Positions 36,039-45,726 of a stretch of 64,000 nucleotides of DNA are shown here, piece after piece. Under the pieces are notes generated by a model. That model saw only the letters and a list, made by a program, of their open reading frames with translations, ran no database searches and was not told the origin of the DNA. Numbering within the stretch: the stretch's first letter is position 1; every line of letters starts with the position of its first letter. The stretch is from Bacteroidales bacterium (GTDB lineage: Bacteria > Bacteroidota > Bacteroidia > Bacteroidales > UBA10428), in the NCBI GenBank assembly GCA_016933335.1, contig JAFGBD010000023.1, forward strand, positions 1-64,000. The letters are read 5' to 3'. The translations under genes were made by a program, and so were the position numbers.

Positions 36039-37556
36039 CTATTCATATCCCAGGTTCTGTTCATAGAGACCTTTTTTCACATCAATTTGTTCCTGTGGTA
36101 AGGGATATATGATGTTATAAGCCTGAATCGGATAGTTTTCCCGCAACATTTCTCTGATGTCCTCAACAGGGATCCATGCATTAATCATGTCCAGTACTTT
36201 TCCGCTTCTTACCAGATCATGCCAGCGTAATCCTTCACCAAAGAACTCTTTTCTTCGTTCTGCCATTAAATCATCCAGTGTGATGTCACCTGGCAAAGGA
36301 TTCAGCCCGGCTCTGTCTCTCACATCATTTACAATCTGATTTACTTCACCCTGTGTGCCAGATGCTCCGTTAAGAATGCATTCAGCTTTCATCATCAGCA
36401 CATCGGTATACCTCAGGACTATAAAGTTGATCGGGAAATCAAACCGGTCAACTCCCCAGTATTGTGGATCGCTGGAGCAATATTTTATACAGGTTGGATC
36501 ATAGATGGTATCTCCTGATGCAAGATCAGGAATATCCAACTGTATATTAACATCAAAGCGTTTATCAATGGTATCATAAGAATTGATCATATCTTCAGAT
36601 ACATCTTTGGTCTCCAGGGCAATATCCCAGGGGATTGCTACCGAGTTCCACCATGCCCTGCCTGCAAATTCACCCGGAAAGTCGGTTCCTGTTCCACCCT
36701 GGTTACTTTCAAACTGGATGTCAAAAATTACTTCTTCATTGTTTTCATTGGCATCGGAAAAAATATCGGCATAATTCTCCAGCTTATCATAATGCTTGCT
36801 GGCAATGATATCATTAAGCAAGCTCAGGGCCAGTCCGTATTCGTTTGCACCTAAACCGGGACCTTCAATGCCGTAGTCTGGTCCTGAACGTGCCAGGTAA
36901 ACGCGGGCAAGTATTCCACGTGCGGCATTTTTTGTGGCTCTACCCATGTTAGAGTTTCCTTTGGGATAATAATCATCTAAGTTCTCAATAGCAAATTGCA
37001 GGTCAGATATGATCAGGTTATAGATATCTGTCACGGGACTTCTGGGAATATCCAGTGCTTCTGTCGGAGTAACAAGATGATCGATTAAAGGAACTTTTCC
37101 AAACCATTTTACCAGTTCAAAGTAGAAAAATCCACGTAGAAATTTTGCCTCGGCTTCGAAGCGGTTCCTCAGGTCATCGTCAGGGACAGCATCGGTACTC
37201 AGGTTCTCAATCAATGTGTTGGCCCTCATGATACCTTCAAAATTAGCGCTCCAGGCTTCATCCATATAAATGCTGGTAGCCAGTGTTTTTGCAAAGGCTG
37301 TAACCGGATCCCATTCCCTTACACCCATGGAAGAATAAGCATAAAAGTTGTCTGATCGTATATCTGATAAGTTCATCCATCTTGAAGGAACTCCTCTCAA
37401 TGAATGATAAACGCCATTCACAGCCTGTTCAAAATCAGATTCATTGCGAAAAAACCCTGCCACACTTAAATCAGAAATCGGTGCCTGGTCCAGCTGATCT
37501 TCACAGGCAGCTAATCCGAATGTTATTACGGAAAATATAATTAGTATTTTTTTCAT
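36039..37556 (-). CDS. RagB/SusD family nutrient-binding lipoprotein
   Basis: This 505-residue surface lipoprotein caps the SusC barrel and presents the ligand. It has a signal peptide with lipobox GLAACED, SusD-like TPR helices (AVNGVYHSLRGV, ANTLIENL, EAKFLRGFFYFELVKWFGKVPL), and the C-terminal block RDRAGLNPLPGDITLDDLMAERRKEFFGEGLRWHDLVRSGK, as in the family. The gene follows susC after 23 bases and is closed by a strong terminator. No glycosidase, polysaccharide lyase or protease follows, so a carbohydrate substrate cannot be assumed. Confidence 0.95.
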   Translation of the reverse strand: MKKILIIFSVITFGLAACEDQLDQAPISDLSVAGFFRNESDFEQAVNGVYHSLRGVPSRWMNLSDIRSDNFYAYSSMGVREWDPVTAFAKTLATSIYMDEAWSANFEGIMRANTLIENLSTDAVPDDDLRNRFEAEAKFLRGFFYFELVKWFGKVPLIDHLVTPTEALDIPRSPVTDIYNLIISDLQFAIENLDDYYPKGNSNMGRATKNAARGILARVYLARSGPDYGIEGPGLGANEYGLALSLLNDIIASKHYDKLENYADIFSDANENNEEVIFDIQFESNQGGTGTDFPGEFAGRAWWNSVAIPWDIALETKDVSEDMINSYDTIDKRFDVNIQLDIPDLASGDTIYDPTCIKYCSSDPQYWGVDRFDFPINFIVLRYTDVLMMKAECILNGASGTQGEVNQIVNDVRDRAGLNPLPGDITLDDLMAERRKEFFGEGLRWHDLVRSGKVLDMINAWIPVEDIREMLRENYPIQAYNIIYPLPQEQIDVKKGLYEQNLGYE

Positions 37557-37579
37557 TGCTTTACAGTTTTAGTGGTTCT

Positions 37580-40500
37580 TTAAAATGTCAGGTTAATACC
37601 AAAAATCACAGACCTGGGCAGTGGAGCAGCACCATAGTCATCTCCATTGGTATTTACTGCTTCAGGATTGAATCCACCTGTATACTTATCTTTTCCAAAC
37701 CAGTTTTCAGCAGTAGCATAAATCCTGACGTTACTTATAATCTTGGTTTTGACTAACTGGCCTAAGTCATATCCGAGCGTAATATTTCTGATTCTCCAGT
37801 AATCACTCGGATAAAGCCAGTCAGTGTTTTTAATCCGCCCGAATGAAGACCATGATTTACCTTTTAGTCCGGCTCCGGGATCTTCAGGTGACCTCCACCG
37901 GTCACGCCACGCACCGATGGCATTGTCTATCCATCCCTGACCGGTCCTGTCCACTGCACGGCCAAAAATCGAGTAGATTTTTCCTCCCCATTGTCCCTGA
38001 ACCAGGATGCTTAAGTCAAACCCCCTGTAATTGAATGTATTGGTGATACCCCAGATATAGTCGGGATTGGGATGGCCTGAAAGTACACGGTCATCAGGAG
38101 ATATTATCCCGTCTTTTGCGTCAGGAACTCCATCTCCGTCAGTATCAACCGTAATCTGATCTACATATTTCGGGTCACCCTCAACCTGGCTTCCGTATAA
38201 TGCTGCTCCTGCATCAATATCTGCCTGGGTAAGAATTCCATCCTGTTGTACTATATACAGACTGTACATCGGTTCACCAACCATCAGAATGTTGTGCTGG
38301 ATATCAAAAGCCCCGCCCAGAATCGGTGCATTATCCGGTCCAAGTTCTTTCACTTCATTGGTATTATGACTAAGATTAATGGCGGTATTCCATTTGAACT
38401 GACCGGTCAGATTACGTGTATTCAATTCAATTTCCCAACCTTTATTTAAGACAACACCAATGTTGGTAACTACTTCACCCATATTGGTGGCAGGATTTGT
38501 AAATCCTGCAGCTGACGGCACGGGAATGATCAATAGCAGATCACTGTTTCTTTTGGTATAATAGTCAAAGGAACCGTAAATCCTGTTATCCATCAGTCCA
38601 AAATCAAGTCCGATGTCAAATGTCTGGGATTCTTCCCAGCTAAGATCTTTATTGGGAAAATTATCCGGAGAAAAACCAATGGCTTTGTTTCCGCCAAATG
38701 AATAATTAGTCGGACGAAGTAACGCAATATGTTCATAATCACCACCAACGGCTTCATTCCCGGAAATCCCCCAGCTAACGCGGGCTTTAAGGTTATTGAT
38801 AACGGTCAGATCCTGCATAAAGGTTTCTTCTGACAATCTCCATCCGGCACTTACAGAGGGAAACAAGCCCCATTTTGTATTCTTTCCAAACCGTGACGAT
38901 CCGTCACGCCGGATAACTGCTGATAAAAGATACCTGTTATTAAAGATATAATTCAGCCTTCCGAAATAGGACAACAAAACATTTTCGGTTTCTCTTGTAT
39001 ATGTAGCAGTATTACTGGTATTGATACCGTTGGCATCATTCAGGGTGGTGACATAATCGGTACCAAATCCGTCTCCACTGGCAGTTATTCTGAAATCATT
39101 GAATTTGTTGACACTGTAAGAAACACCTGCTACTACTGATATGTTATGATTATTGCCAATGGTTTTATCAAAAGTTAAAGTATTTTCATTCACAAAAGTC
39201 TGCCGTTTATACCCGCTGAATCTTCCGCCGGCTGTTCTTGCCCCCGGGCCACTGCCACTAACCCATGCCGGTTTGTAATATTTGTAATTCTGATCAGCAT
39301 TGTCAAGGTTAAATGTTGTCTTAATGGCCAGTCCACTGATAATTTCATATTCAGCAAACACGGTAGCCAGCGTCCTGAAGATTCTGGTTTCTCCGATGGT
39401 GTTCTGTGCAACCCTTATCGGACTGTTTCTTGAGCTTCCCCAAATATAACGGGGATTATCACCAGTATTAAAATCAAGTCCCACGGTATCTTCTGAGACC
39501 GGGGGGACCGAAGCAACCAGGTGCATTTGCTGATCTTTTGATTCAAGGCCGGGATCATTTGCTATGGAATAAGAGGGAGATATATTCACTCCGGCAGTTA
39601 CTTTATCGCTTGCTTTGATTTCCACGTTTGCCCGGGCTGAATATCTTTCATACCAGTTACCCTGCATGAAACCATCCTGGTTTAAATAATCACCTGAAAT
39701 ATAATATTTTACATATTCATTTCCACCGGTTGCAGAAAGTTGGTAATTCTGAATGGCTCCTTTCCTGAACATTTCATCCTGCATATCGTAATATGTAAGT
39801 CCCGGATGACCAGGCATGGTCCATCTCGGATCAGGTACCTGATTGGTATTGAAACTACCGATATTTGCCACACGGGTATCATAATCATCTGTTGCCTGGC
39901 GGTTCTGATCACCCGGGTCATTTGCAATATAGGTGTGATTGATCATCTCAAGTGCCCTGTCGACCCACTCCTCCGAACTTAGCATATCAAGTTTTCTGGA
40001 TCTTTCATTCCAGCCTCCGTAAGCATTAAAACTGATCCTGGCTTTTCCTGTTTTACCGGATTTGGTCTTGATAATAACCACACCGTTGGAGCCTCTTGAA
40101 CCATATATGGCAGCTGCAGAAGCATCCTTCAATACCTGGATTGATTCGATGTCATTGGGATTGATATTATCAAGCGGATTACCCTTGACAAAATTGCCGC
40201 TTGCATCCTGTGAGGAGACTTCAAGGGGAAAACCGTCAATTACATAAAGGGGTTCGTTATTGGCTGAAATAGATCCGGTACCTCTGATCTGTATACTTAA
40301 TCCCTTGCCTGCAACACCACTGGTTTGTTTGATGCGGACACCTGCCATCTGGCCGACAAGAGCCTGATCTATCCTGTTAACCGGTCTTTCATTCAGATCT
40401 TCGGTGTTAATCTGTGCAACAGCACCGGTAATATCACCTCTTTTTTGCGTACCGTAACCAATAACCACAACTTCCTCAAGTGATGCAATATCCTCAACCA

Positions 40501-41101
40501 TAGATATATCTATTGTTGTTTGTCCGTTAACCGCCACTTCCTCAGGCACATACCCGACATAAGAAAACACAAGGACAACATCTTCACCTGAAACCTCAAT
40601 TGAATATCTTCCGTTAAGATCGGTGACAGCTCCGACCAGTGTGCCTTTTTCAACAATATTTACACCTGGTAGTGGTTCATTTGTTGAGGCAGAAACCACC
40701 ACTCCTGTAATCATTTTTTGCTGTTTCACTTTGACATTGCCCGGAGTAATAACCACCAGGTTATTCTCAAGCACTGTGTAATTATTGCCGGTTTCCGCAA
40801 AGAGCTCGTTAAGTATGTCTTCAACTGTTTCGTTGCTTATATTAAGGCTGAGCATCTCTTCACCATTAATCAGTGCATCGTGATATAAAAACTTGAAATC
40901 ACTTTGTTTTTCAATGGCTTCAAAAACATCTTCAATTGAAGCGTTTTTCAGATTTAATGTTAGCCTTGTAGATTGTGAATAAGCAGTAGCAAAAATTTGC
41001 AGCGTAGAAATAAAAAATAAAATTAAGGCAAATTTCATGGTTAGTAAGGTTTTAGTTAGATCTTTCCTAAACAAAAAGATCAGGTTTTTCTTTTTTTTCA
41101 T
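37580..41101 (-). CDS. SusC/RagA TonB-dependent transporter with STN signalling domain
   Basis: The 1173-residue outer-membrane transporter has a signal peptide (to about Gln43), an STN domain (about 45-120, LTLNLKNASIEDVFEAIEKQSDFKF), a CarboxypepD_reg-like domain (about 132-205, GVVVSASTNEPLPGVNI), the plug (about 215-345, with GTGSISANNEPLYVIDGFPL and LKDASAAAIYGSRGSNGVVIIKTK) and a 22-strand barrel to a terminal Phe. The STN domain is what FecA-type receptors use to contact a FecR-like anti-sigma factor, and such a gene lies directly upstream. Import is thus likely autoregulated by its substrate. A 185-base leader with a hairpin separates it from fecR. Confidence 0.96.
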   Translation of the reverse strand: MKKKKNLIFLFRKDLTKTLLTMKFALILFFISTLQIFATAYSQSTRLTLNLKNASIEDVFEAIEKQSDFKFLYHDALINGEEMLSLNISNETVEDILNELFAETGNNYTVLENNLVVITPGNVKVKQQKMITGVVVSASTNEPLPGVNIVEKGTLVGAVTDLNGRYSIEVSGEDVVLVFSYVGYVPEEVAVNGQTTIDISMVEDIASLEEVVVIGYGTQKRGDITGAVAQINTEDLNERPVNRIDQALVGQMAGVRIKQTSGVAGKGLSIQIRGTGSISANNEPLYVIDGFPLEVSSQDASGNFVKGNPLDNINPNDIESIQVLKDASAAAIYGSRGSNGVVIIKTKSGKTGKARISFNAYGGWNERSRKLDMLSSEEWVDRALEMINHTYIANDPGDQNRQATDDYDTRVANIGSFNTNQVPDPRWTMPGHPGLTYYDMQDEMFRKGAIQNYQLSATGGNEYVKYYISGDYLNQDGFMQGNWYERYSARANVEIKASDKVTAGVNISPSYSIANDPGLESKDQQMHLVASVPPVSEDTVGLDFNTGDNPRYIWGSSRNSPIRVAQNTIGETRIFRTLATVFAEYEIISGLAIKTTFNLDNADQNYKYYKPAWVSGSGPGARTAGGRFSGYKRQTFVNENTLTFDKTIGNNHNISVVAGVSYSVNKFNDFRITASGDGFGTDYVTTLNDANGINTSNTATYTRETENVLLSYFGRLNYIFNNRYLLSAVIRRDGSSRFGKNTKWGLFPSVSAGWRLSEETFMQDLTVINNLKARVSWGISGNEAVGGDYEHIALLRPTNYSFGGNKAIGFSPDNFPNKDLSWEESQTFDIGLDFGLMDNRIYGSFDYYTKRNSDLLLIIPVPSAAGFTNPATNMGEVVTNIGVVLNKGWEIELNTRNLTGQFKWNTAINLSHNTNEVKELGPDNAPILGGAFDIQHNILMVGEPMYSLYIVQQDGILTQADIDAGAALYGSQVEGDPKYVDQITVDTDGDGVPDAKDGIISPDDRVLSGHPNPDYIWGITNTFNYRGFDLSILVQGQWGGKIYSIFGRAVDRTGQGWIDNAIGAWRDRWRSPEDPGAGLKGKSWSSFGRIKNTDWLYPSDYWRIRNITLGYDLGQLVKTKIISNVRIYATAENWFGKDKYTGGFNPEAVNTNGDDYGAAPLPRSVIFGINLTF

Positions 41102-41137
41102 AGTTTTACATTGGTTTAATTAGACAATAAAATTATG

Positions 41138-41160
41138 TTAACCGACTTGTCATCGGTTAA
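41138..41160 (-). promoter_or_regulatory. Hairpin in the fecR-susC spacer
   Basis: TTAACCGA (41138-41145) and TCGGTTAA (41153-41160) are a perfect 8-bp inverted repeat with a 7-base loop, 37 bases before the susC start. An AT-rich run follows on the minus strand. It could be an operator, an attenuator or part of a promoter region for susC. Confidence 0.45.
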
Positions 41161-41287
41161 TGACTTTGAAGCCGGGGGATGTTAGTGCATCTTCCGGTTT
41201 CTTTTCAGAAAATGTTCAGGGGAAATTCATAGGCATTAGGGTTTTAAGGTTAATAATAGGGATTATCAGAGTAACTTATGGTATTTT

Positions 41288-42409
41288 TTACTCTTTGTAA
41301 ATAGTTACTTTATTCAGGTCAATGCTGTATTTGAAAGGTAATGATAAACTCAGTGCCTTAAGTGCCTGCTCAACCGTTTCTTTTTCAAACCTGCCGGTAT
41401 ATTTTGAGTTTTTAAGCTCCTGGCTTTTTATTTCAATATGTACATTATACCAGCGTTCCATCCGGCAGGCCAGATCTTCAAATTTTTCACTTTTAAAGAC
41501 CAGTTGACCGTCTTTCCATGAAGTGTATAATTTCGTATTCTCCAGATCACTTAGAATCAGTTCAGTCTTATTGTCCTGAATTCCTTTTAGATCATTGCCT
41601 GTTTTGATGGCGTATTCTGTTTCTTCATTTTTAACCGATGGCAGATCAGAAATATAAATGTTATTTGTTTTCTTTATATAAGTTGCACGTTGATTAGGTT
41701 TCAGAATAAACACACGCGATTTTAAATCTTTCTTCACTTCCGGTGTAATTAAGACCGTGCCTTTCTCAAGTGTTGTTTCAACTGTTCTTTCATTGGCATA
41801 TGACTTAACATTAAATGACGTTCCAAGGACCGTGATCTTAATATTTGATGCATTGACAATGAGTTTTCTCCCTTGATTTTTAGCAACATTGAAATATGCT
41901 TCTCCTTCCAGATAGATGTTAACTTTTCTTTTTGTAATATCAGTTGGATATTTTAAAGTTGTTTCCGAGTTAAGCCAGATTTTTGTTCCGTCTGAAAGGA
42001 CCAGGCTGGTTTTTTCACCTCGTTTGGTGGATAAAAGATTGTATTCAGTCTTTTTATTTCTGATGATATAAAATGCTGTACCTCCTATACTGTATATTAT
42101 AAGCAAAATTGCTGCTATTCTTAACAGGAGATATAAAGGTCTCCATCCTGGTTTCTCAGTACTTCTTATTTTAAGCACCCTTTTTCCGGGTCTCTCTTCC
42201 TGGTCTATTTTAACGGTAAGCAACTCAAATTCATGAGCTAAATCAATGTCTTCAATATTACCGGATAATCCTGCTTTTGTCCAGGAATTCCTGATTCTTG
42301 CAAAAAACTTTTTGTTAGTTTCGCTGGCACGCACCCATTCAAGCAGCTTTGCCGTCTGCTGTTCATCAAGTTCACCTGATAAATACTTGTAAATTAAATT
42401 AAAATCCAT
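41288..42409 (-). CDS. FecR family anti-sigma factor
   Basis: The 373-residue protein has a cytoplasmic N-terminal sigma-binding part (LIYKYLSGELDEQQTAKLLEWV, about 5-26), one membrane segment at about 95-117 (LLLRIAAILLIIYSIGGTAF), the periplasmic FecR domain (about 130-235, with LSDGTKIWLNSETTLKYP and GEAYFNV), and a C-terminal DUF4974-like domain (about 300-373, with FEDLACRMERWYNVHIEI). In the family it holds the cognate ECF factor until the STN domain of the substrate-loaded receptor signals across the envelope. It lies between the sigma gene and susC, the usual order. Confidence 0.95.
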   Translation of the reverse strand: MDFNLIYKYLSGELDEQQTAKLLEWVRASETNKKFFARIRNSWTKAGLSGNIEDIDLAHEFELLTVKIDQEERPGKRVLKIRSTEKPGWRPLYLLLRIAAILLIIYSIGGTAFYIIRNKKTEYNLLSTKRGEKTSLVLSDGTKIWLNSETTLKYPTDITKRKVNIYLEGEAYFNVAKNQGRKLIVNASNIKITVLGTSFNVKSYANERTVETTLEKGTVLITPEVKKDLKSRVFILKPNQRATYIKKTNNIYISDLPSVKNEETEYAIKTGNDLKGIQDNKTELILSDLENTKLYTSWKDGQLVFKSEKFEDLACRMERWYNVHIEIKSQELKNSKYTGRFEKETVEQALKALSLSLPFKYSIDLNKVTIYKE

Positions 42410-42479
42410 TTTGTTTCTTTATTATATATATAACAACTTAATCATGTTTTACCCCTATAATGCCAATTGATTATTGTTA

Positions 42480-43046
42480 TTACCAGATACAATCATCAAT
42501 TCTTTGGCGGATTCGTTTTAACGCTTCTGAAATCTGATTTTCAACGGTTTTGTATGATATACCTAACTTATCTGCTATTTCCTTATATTTCATCCCGTTA
42601 TAACGGCTCATAATAAATATTTCCCTGCACTTTGGCGGGAGTTCAGCTATGGCATCATCTATCACTTTTTGAAGTTCCTCCAATTGCAATACTTCTGAAG
42701 TACTGTCCTTTAATGCCAAATAATTTAATTGAAGTTCATAAACAACTTTTTGCGCGAACTCGGTGTATCGTTTTTGAGCTGCAATTCGTTTAAGGTAATT
42801 CAGGCAATCGTTACGGAGGATAGTAAATAATAATGCTTCAAGGTTTGTATGATCGTTGAGGTTTTTCCTTATTTCCCAAAGTTTAAGAAATGCTTCCTGC
42901 ACAAATTCCCTGGCAATTTCCAAATCACAAACATATTCCTTTGCGTAAAATAACAGTTTCCTGTAATATGCATTGAATACACTTTCAAAGGCCTTCTGAT
43001 CTCCTTTTTTAATTTGAATTGCCATTTCAGTTTTTGAACAATCCAT
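42480..43046 (-). CDS. ECF sigma-70 factor of the FecI/Bacteroides expansion type
   Basis: The 188-residue product has region 2 (AFESVFNAYYRKLLFYAKEYV, then REFVQEAFLKLWE, about 18-60) and region 4 (LPPKCREIFIMSRYNGMKYKEIADKLGISYKTVENQI, about 136-172). The length and the NGMKYKEIADKLGISYKTVENQ helix-turn-helix are those of the Bacteroides expansion family that works with FecR. It starts the four-gene leftward locus sigma-FecR-SusC-SusD and presumably transcribes susC and susD when released. Confidence 0.95.
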   Translation of the reverse strand: MDCSKTEMAIQIKKGDQKAFESVFNAYYRKLLFYAKEYVCDLEIAREFVQEAFLKLWEIRKNLNDHTNLEALLFTILRNDCLNYLKRIAAQKRYTEFAQKVVYELQLNYLALKDSTSEVLQLEELQKVIDDAIAELPPKCREIFIMSRYNGMKYKEIADKLGISYKTVENQISEALKRIRQRIDDCIW

Positions 43047-43581
43047 TTGCAGATACAGGTTTTAAAGTTTAAAAGTATAAAGAATCAACATTCAAAACTA
43101 CTATATTTCACCATTTTGCTGTTTATAAAAGTATCTCTTATGAAACATTCATGATATTGTTACCTTATAACCACAGAAGGTAATGAACCGAAACCTGGTT
43201 TACCGGATAAGCTTACCAAATGCAAAATACGATTATGGTGAGTTTAGTTTCGCTTAGCTCCCTGTAAATCGTGACAGGTTCTCGGGGAATTATAAAACCA
43301 AAAAGATTAAAATAAACAAATTTGAATAATTGTTAGAAAGATTTGGTCACATAATTATTCCGGTTTTATATTTTTTTAAAAAAACTCAGAAGTTATCTTT
43401 GTTGAAGAATCGATGGATTGTTTAAGTTTTTTTGAGATGTTGTGTGCAGGAATTACATGCTTATTAAAAGCCAAAATAAATTCCTTAGAGGATAAAACCT
43501 TATCTTTCTTGTTATTTCTTTCTATTTGAACAGTCTTCCGGATTCCGTGTGATTTAATTAATTCATAAAGAAGTCATATAT
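43047..43581. other. 535-base gap between divergent sigma and tex genes
   Basis: It is AT-rich and must hold the promoters of both genes, but no complete TTG/TAnnTTTG pair stands out. On the minus strand a stretch of 65 codons (43376-43573) stays open without any ATG and could be a gene remnant. I see no RNA gene or repeat. Confidence 0.4.
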
Positions 43582-45720
43582 ATGGAAACCAGGCATATCG
43601 AAATCATATCAAAATCATTTTCACTTGCTCCCTGGCAGGTTGAGAATTCTCTAAGGTTGCTGCAGGATGGAGCAACCATCCCCTTTATCAGCCGCTACAG
43701 GAAAGAAGCCACCGGCAGCCTTGACGAAACCCAGGTTTCGGATATACGTGATCAGTATGTAAAACTGGTCGAGATGGATAAAAGAAGAGGAACCATCCTG
43801 AAAACCATTGAAGAACAGGGAAAACTTACGGATGAGTTGAAGCAAAAGATCATGGAAGCGAATTCCATGACAGAGCTGGAAGACCTTTATCTGCCCTACA
43901 GGCCGAAAAAGAAAACCCGTGCTTCCGTGGCATGCGAAAAAGGACTGGAACCCCTGGCTGAGATCCTCATGAAACAGAAGGAGATGGATATCATGGCCAG
44001 GGCAGGTGAATTCATCAATGATCAGGTGAAATCTGCAGAAGATGCGCTGCAGGGTGCAAGAGATATCATCGCAGAGTGGGTGAATGAAAATAAAAAAGCC
44101 AGGGATGGTGTCAGAAATCTCTTTAACAGTGAAGCTGTCATCTGTTCCAGGATCATAAAGGGAAAAGAGCAGGAGGGGATCAAATACAAGGATTATTTTG
44201 ATTTCAGTGAACCTCTTGCCAGGTGTCCTTCTCACCGGCTGCTGGCAGTTTACAGGGGAGAAGAGGAAGGATTTTTAAAAGTGACTGTTGAACCGGATGA
44301 AGAACATGCGATTGAAATACTTGACAGGTTATTTGTCAAAGGTGATCTTGATGTCAGCCGGCAGGTCAGAACGGCTGTAAAAGACAGTTACAAGAGGCTG
44401 CTGGCACCATCCATTGAAACCGAATTTCGTCAGTTGGCCAAGGAGAAAGCTGATGAAGAGGCGATCAGGGTCTTTGCCGGTAACCTGAGGCAGTTGCTGA
44501 TGGCCCCTCCGCTCGGACAAAAGAGGGTTCTTGCAATTGATCCGGGATACCGTACAGGATGTAAAGTTGTATGCATTGATGAACAGGGCAACCTGCTTCA
44601 TAATGAGACCATATATCCCCATCCTCCGCAGAATGAGACGGGGAAGTCTGCAAAAAAAGTCGATACACTGGTCAGCCAGTATAAGATTGAGGCTATTGCA
44701 ATTGGTAATGGTACAGCCAGCCGTGAAACAGAAAAATTCATTAAGTTCTTAAGATTTGACAGGGATCTTCAGGTTTTTATCGTCAACGAAGCCGGTGCAT
44801 CGGTATATTCTGCTTCCAAAGTGGCCCGTGAGGAGTTCCCGCAGTACGATGTAACTGTAAGGGGGGCAGTGTCAATCGGACGCCGGCTGATGGATCCGCT
44901 GGCAGAACTGGTGAAGATTGATCCAAAATCCATCGGGGTAGGCCAGTATCAGCATGATGTAGATCAGCACAAGCTGAAAGAGGGGCTTGACCAGGTGGTG
45001 GAAAGCTGTGTGAATGCTGTCGGTGTTGAAGTGAATACGGCCAGCAGGCATCTGCTGACCTATGTTTCAGGACTGGGTCCCCAGCTGGCACAGAACATCA
45101 TCGATTACAGGAAGGAGAACGGGCCTTTCAGTTCACGGGAGGAACTGAAAAAGGTTCCGCGTATGGGAGCAAAAGCATTTGAACAATCGGCCGGATTTCT
45201 GAGGATCAGGGATGGGATGAATCCTTTGGATAACAGTGCTGTTCACCCGGAGAGTTATTATATTGTGGAAAAGATGGCAAAAAACCAGAATGCTTCCGTA
45301 AATGATCTGCTCAGCAGGGAGGAGTTAAGAAGAGGTATCAATATCAGACAATATGTGGAAGGGAATATCGGCATACCGACCCTCCAGGATATCATGGAAG
45401 AGCTTGCGAAGCCGGGACGTGATCCGCGCAGCGGTATCAAGGTTTTTGAGTTTGCTGAAGACATCCATTCCATAGAAGATGTCAGGCCCGGAATGGTATT
45501 GCCCGGTATTGTCACCAATATTACAAATTTCGGTGCCTTTGTGGATATCGGTGTCAAGCAGGACGGGCTGGTACATATTTCACAACTGGCTGACAGGTTT
45601 GTTAAAAATCCCCTGGAAGTGGTTAAACTGCACCAGCATGTTAAAGTTAAGGTACTTGAAGTTGATACGGAACGGCGAAGGATCCAGCTTTCCATGAAGG
45701 GATTGCAGGATAAAAAATGA
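43582..45720 (+). CDS. tex: Tex family S1 RNA-binding transcription accessory protein
   Basis: The 712-residue cytoplasmic protein has the Tex order: an N-terminal helical domain (about 1-190, with PFISRYRKEATGSLDE), a YqgF-like nuclease fold without evident activity (about 310-440, RVLAIDPGYRTGCKV and VRGAVSIGRRLMDPLAELVKIDPKSIGVGQYQHDV), a tandem helix-hairpin-helix (about 475-545), and a C-terminal S1 domain (about 635-710, GIVTNITNFGAFVDIGVKQDGLVHISQL). Tex homologues bind nucleic acid and affect transcription. It stands alone and converges on the PorP/SprF-like gene with a 6-base gap. Confidence 0.95.
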   Translation: METRHIEIISKSFSLAPWQVENSLRLLQDGATIPFISRYRKEATGSLDETQVSDIRDQYVKLVEMDKRRGTILKTIEEQGKLTDELKQKIMEANSMTELEDLYLPYRPKKKTRASVACEKGLEPLAEILMKQKEMDIMARAGEFINDQVKSAEDALQGARDIIAEWVNENKKARDGVRNLFNSEAVICSRIIKGKEQEGIKYKDYFDFSEPLARCPSHRLLAVYRGEEEGFLKVTVEPDEEHAIEILDRLFVKGDLDVSRQVRTAVKDSYKRLLAPSIETEFRQLAKEKADEEAIRVFAGNLRQLLMAPPLGQKRVLAIDPGYRTGCKVVCIDEQGNLLHNETIYPHPPQNETGKSAKKVDTLVSQYKIEAIAIGNGTASRETEKFIKFLRFDRDLQVFIVNEAGASVYSASKVAREEFPQYDVTVRGAVSIGRRLMDPLAELVKIDPKSIGVGQYQHDVDQHKLKEGLDQVVESCVNAVGVEVNTASRHLLTYVSGLGPQLAQNIIDYRKENGPFSSREELKKVPRMGAKAFEQSAGFLRIRDGMNPLDNSAVHPESYYIVEKMAKNQNASVNDLLSREELRRGINIRQYVEGNIGIPTLQDIMEELAKPGRDPRSGIKVFEFAEDIHSIEDVRPGMVLPGIVTNITNFGAFVDIGVKQDGLVHISQLADRFVKNPLEVVKLHQHVKVKVLEVDTERRRIQLSMKGLQDKK

Positions 45721-45726
45721 TTTGAG

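Noticed and set aside
36039-41101. A full polysaccharide utilisation locus
   Set aside because: Only SusC, SusD and regulators are present. There is no glycoside hydrolase or lyase, and a terminator follows susD directly.
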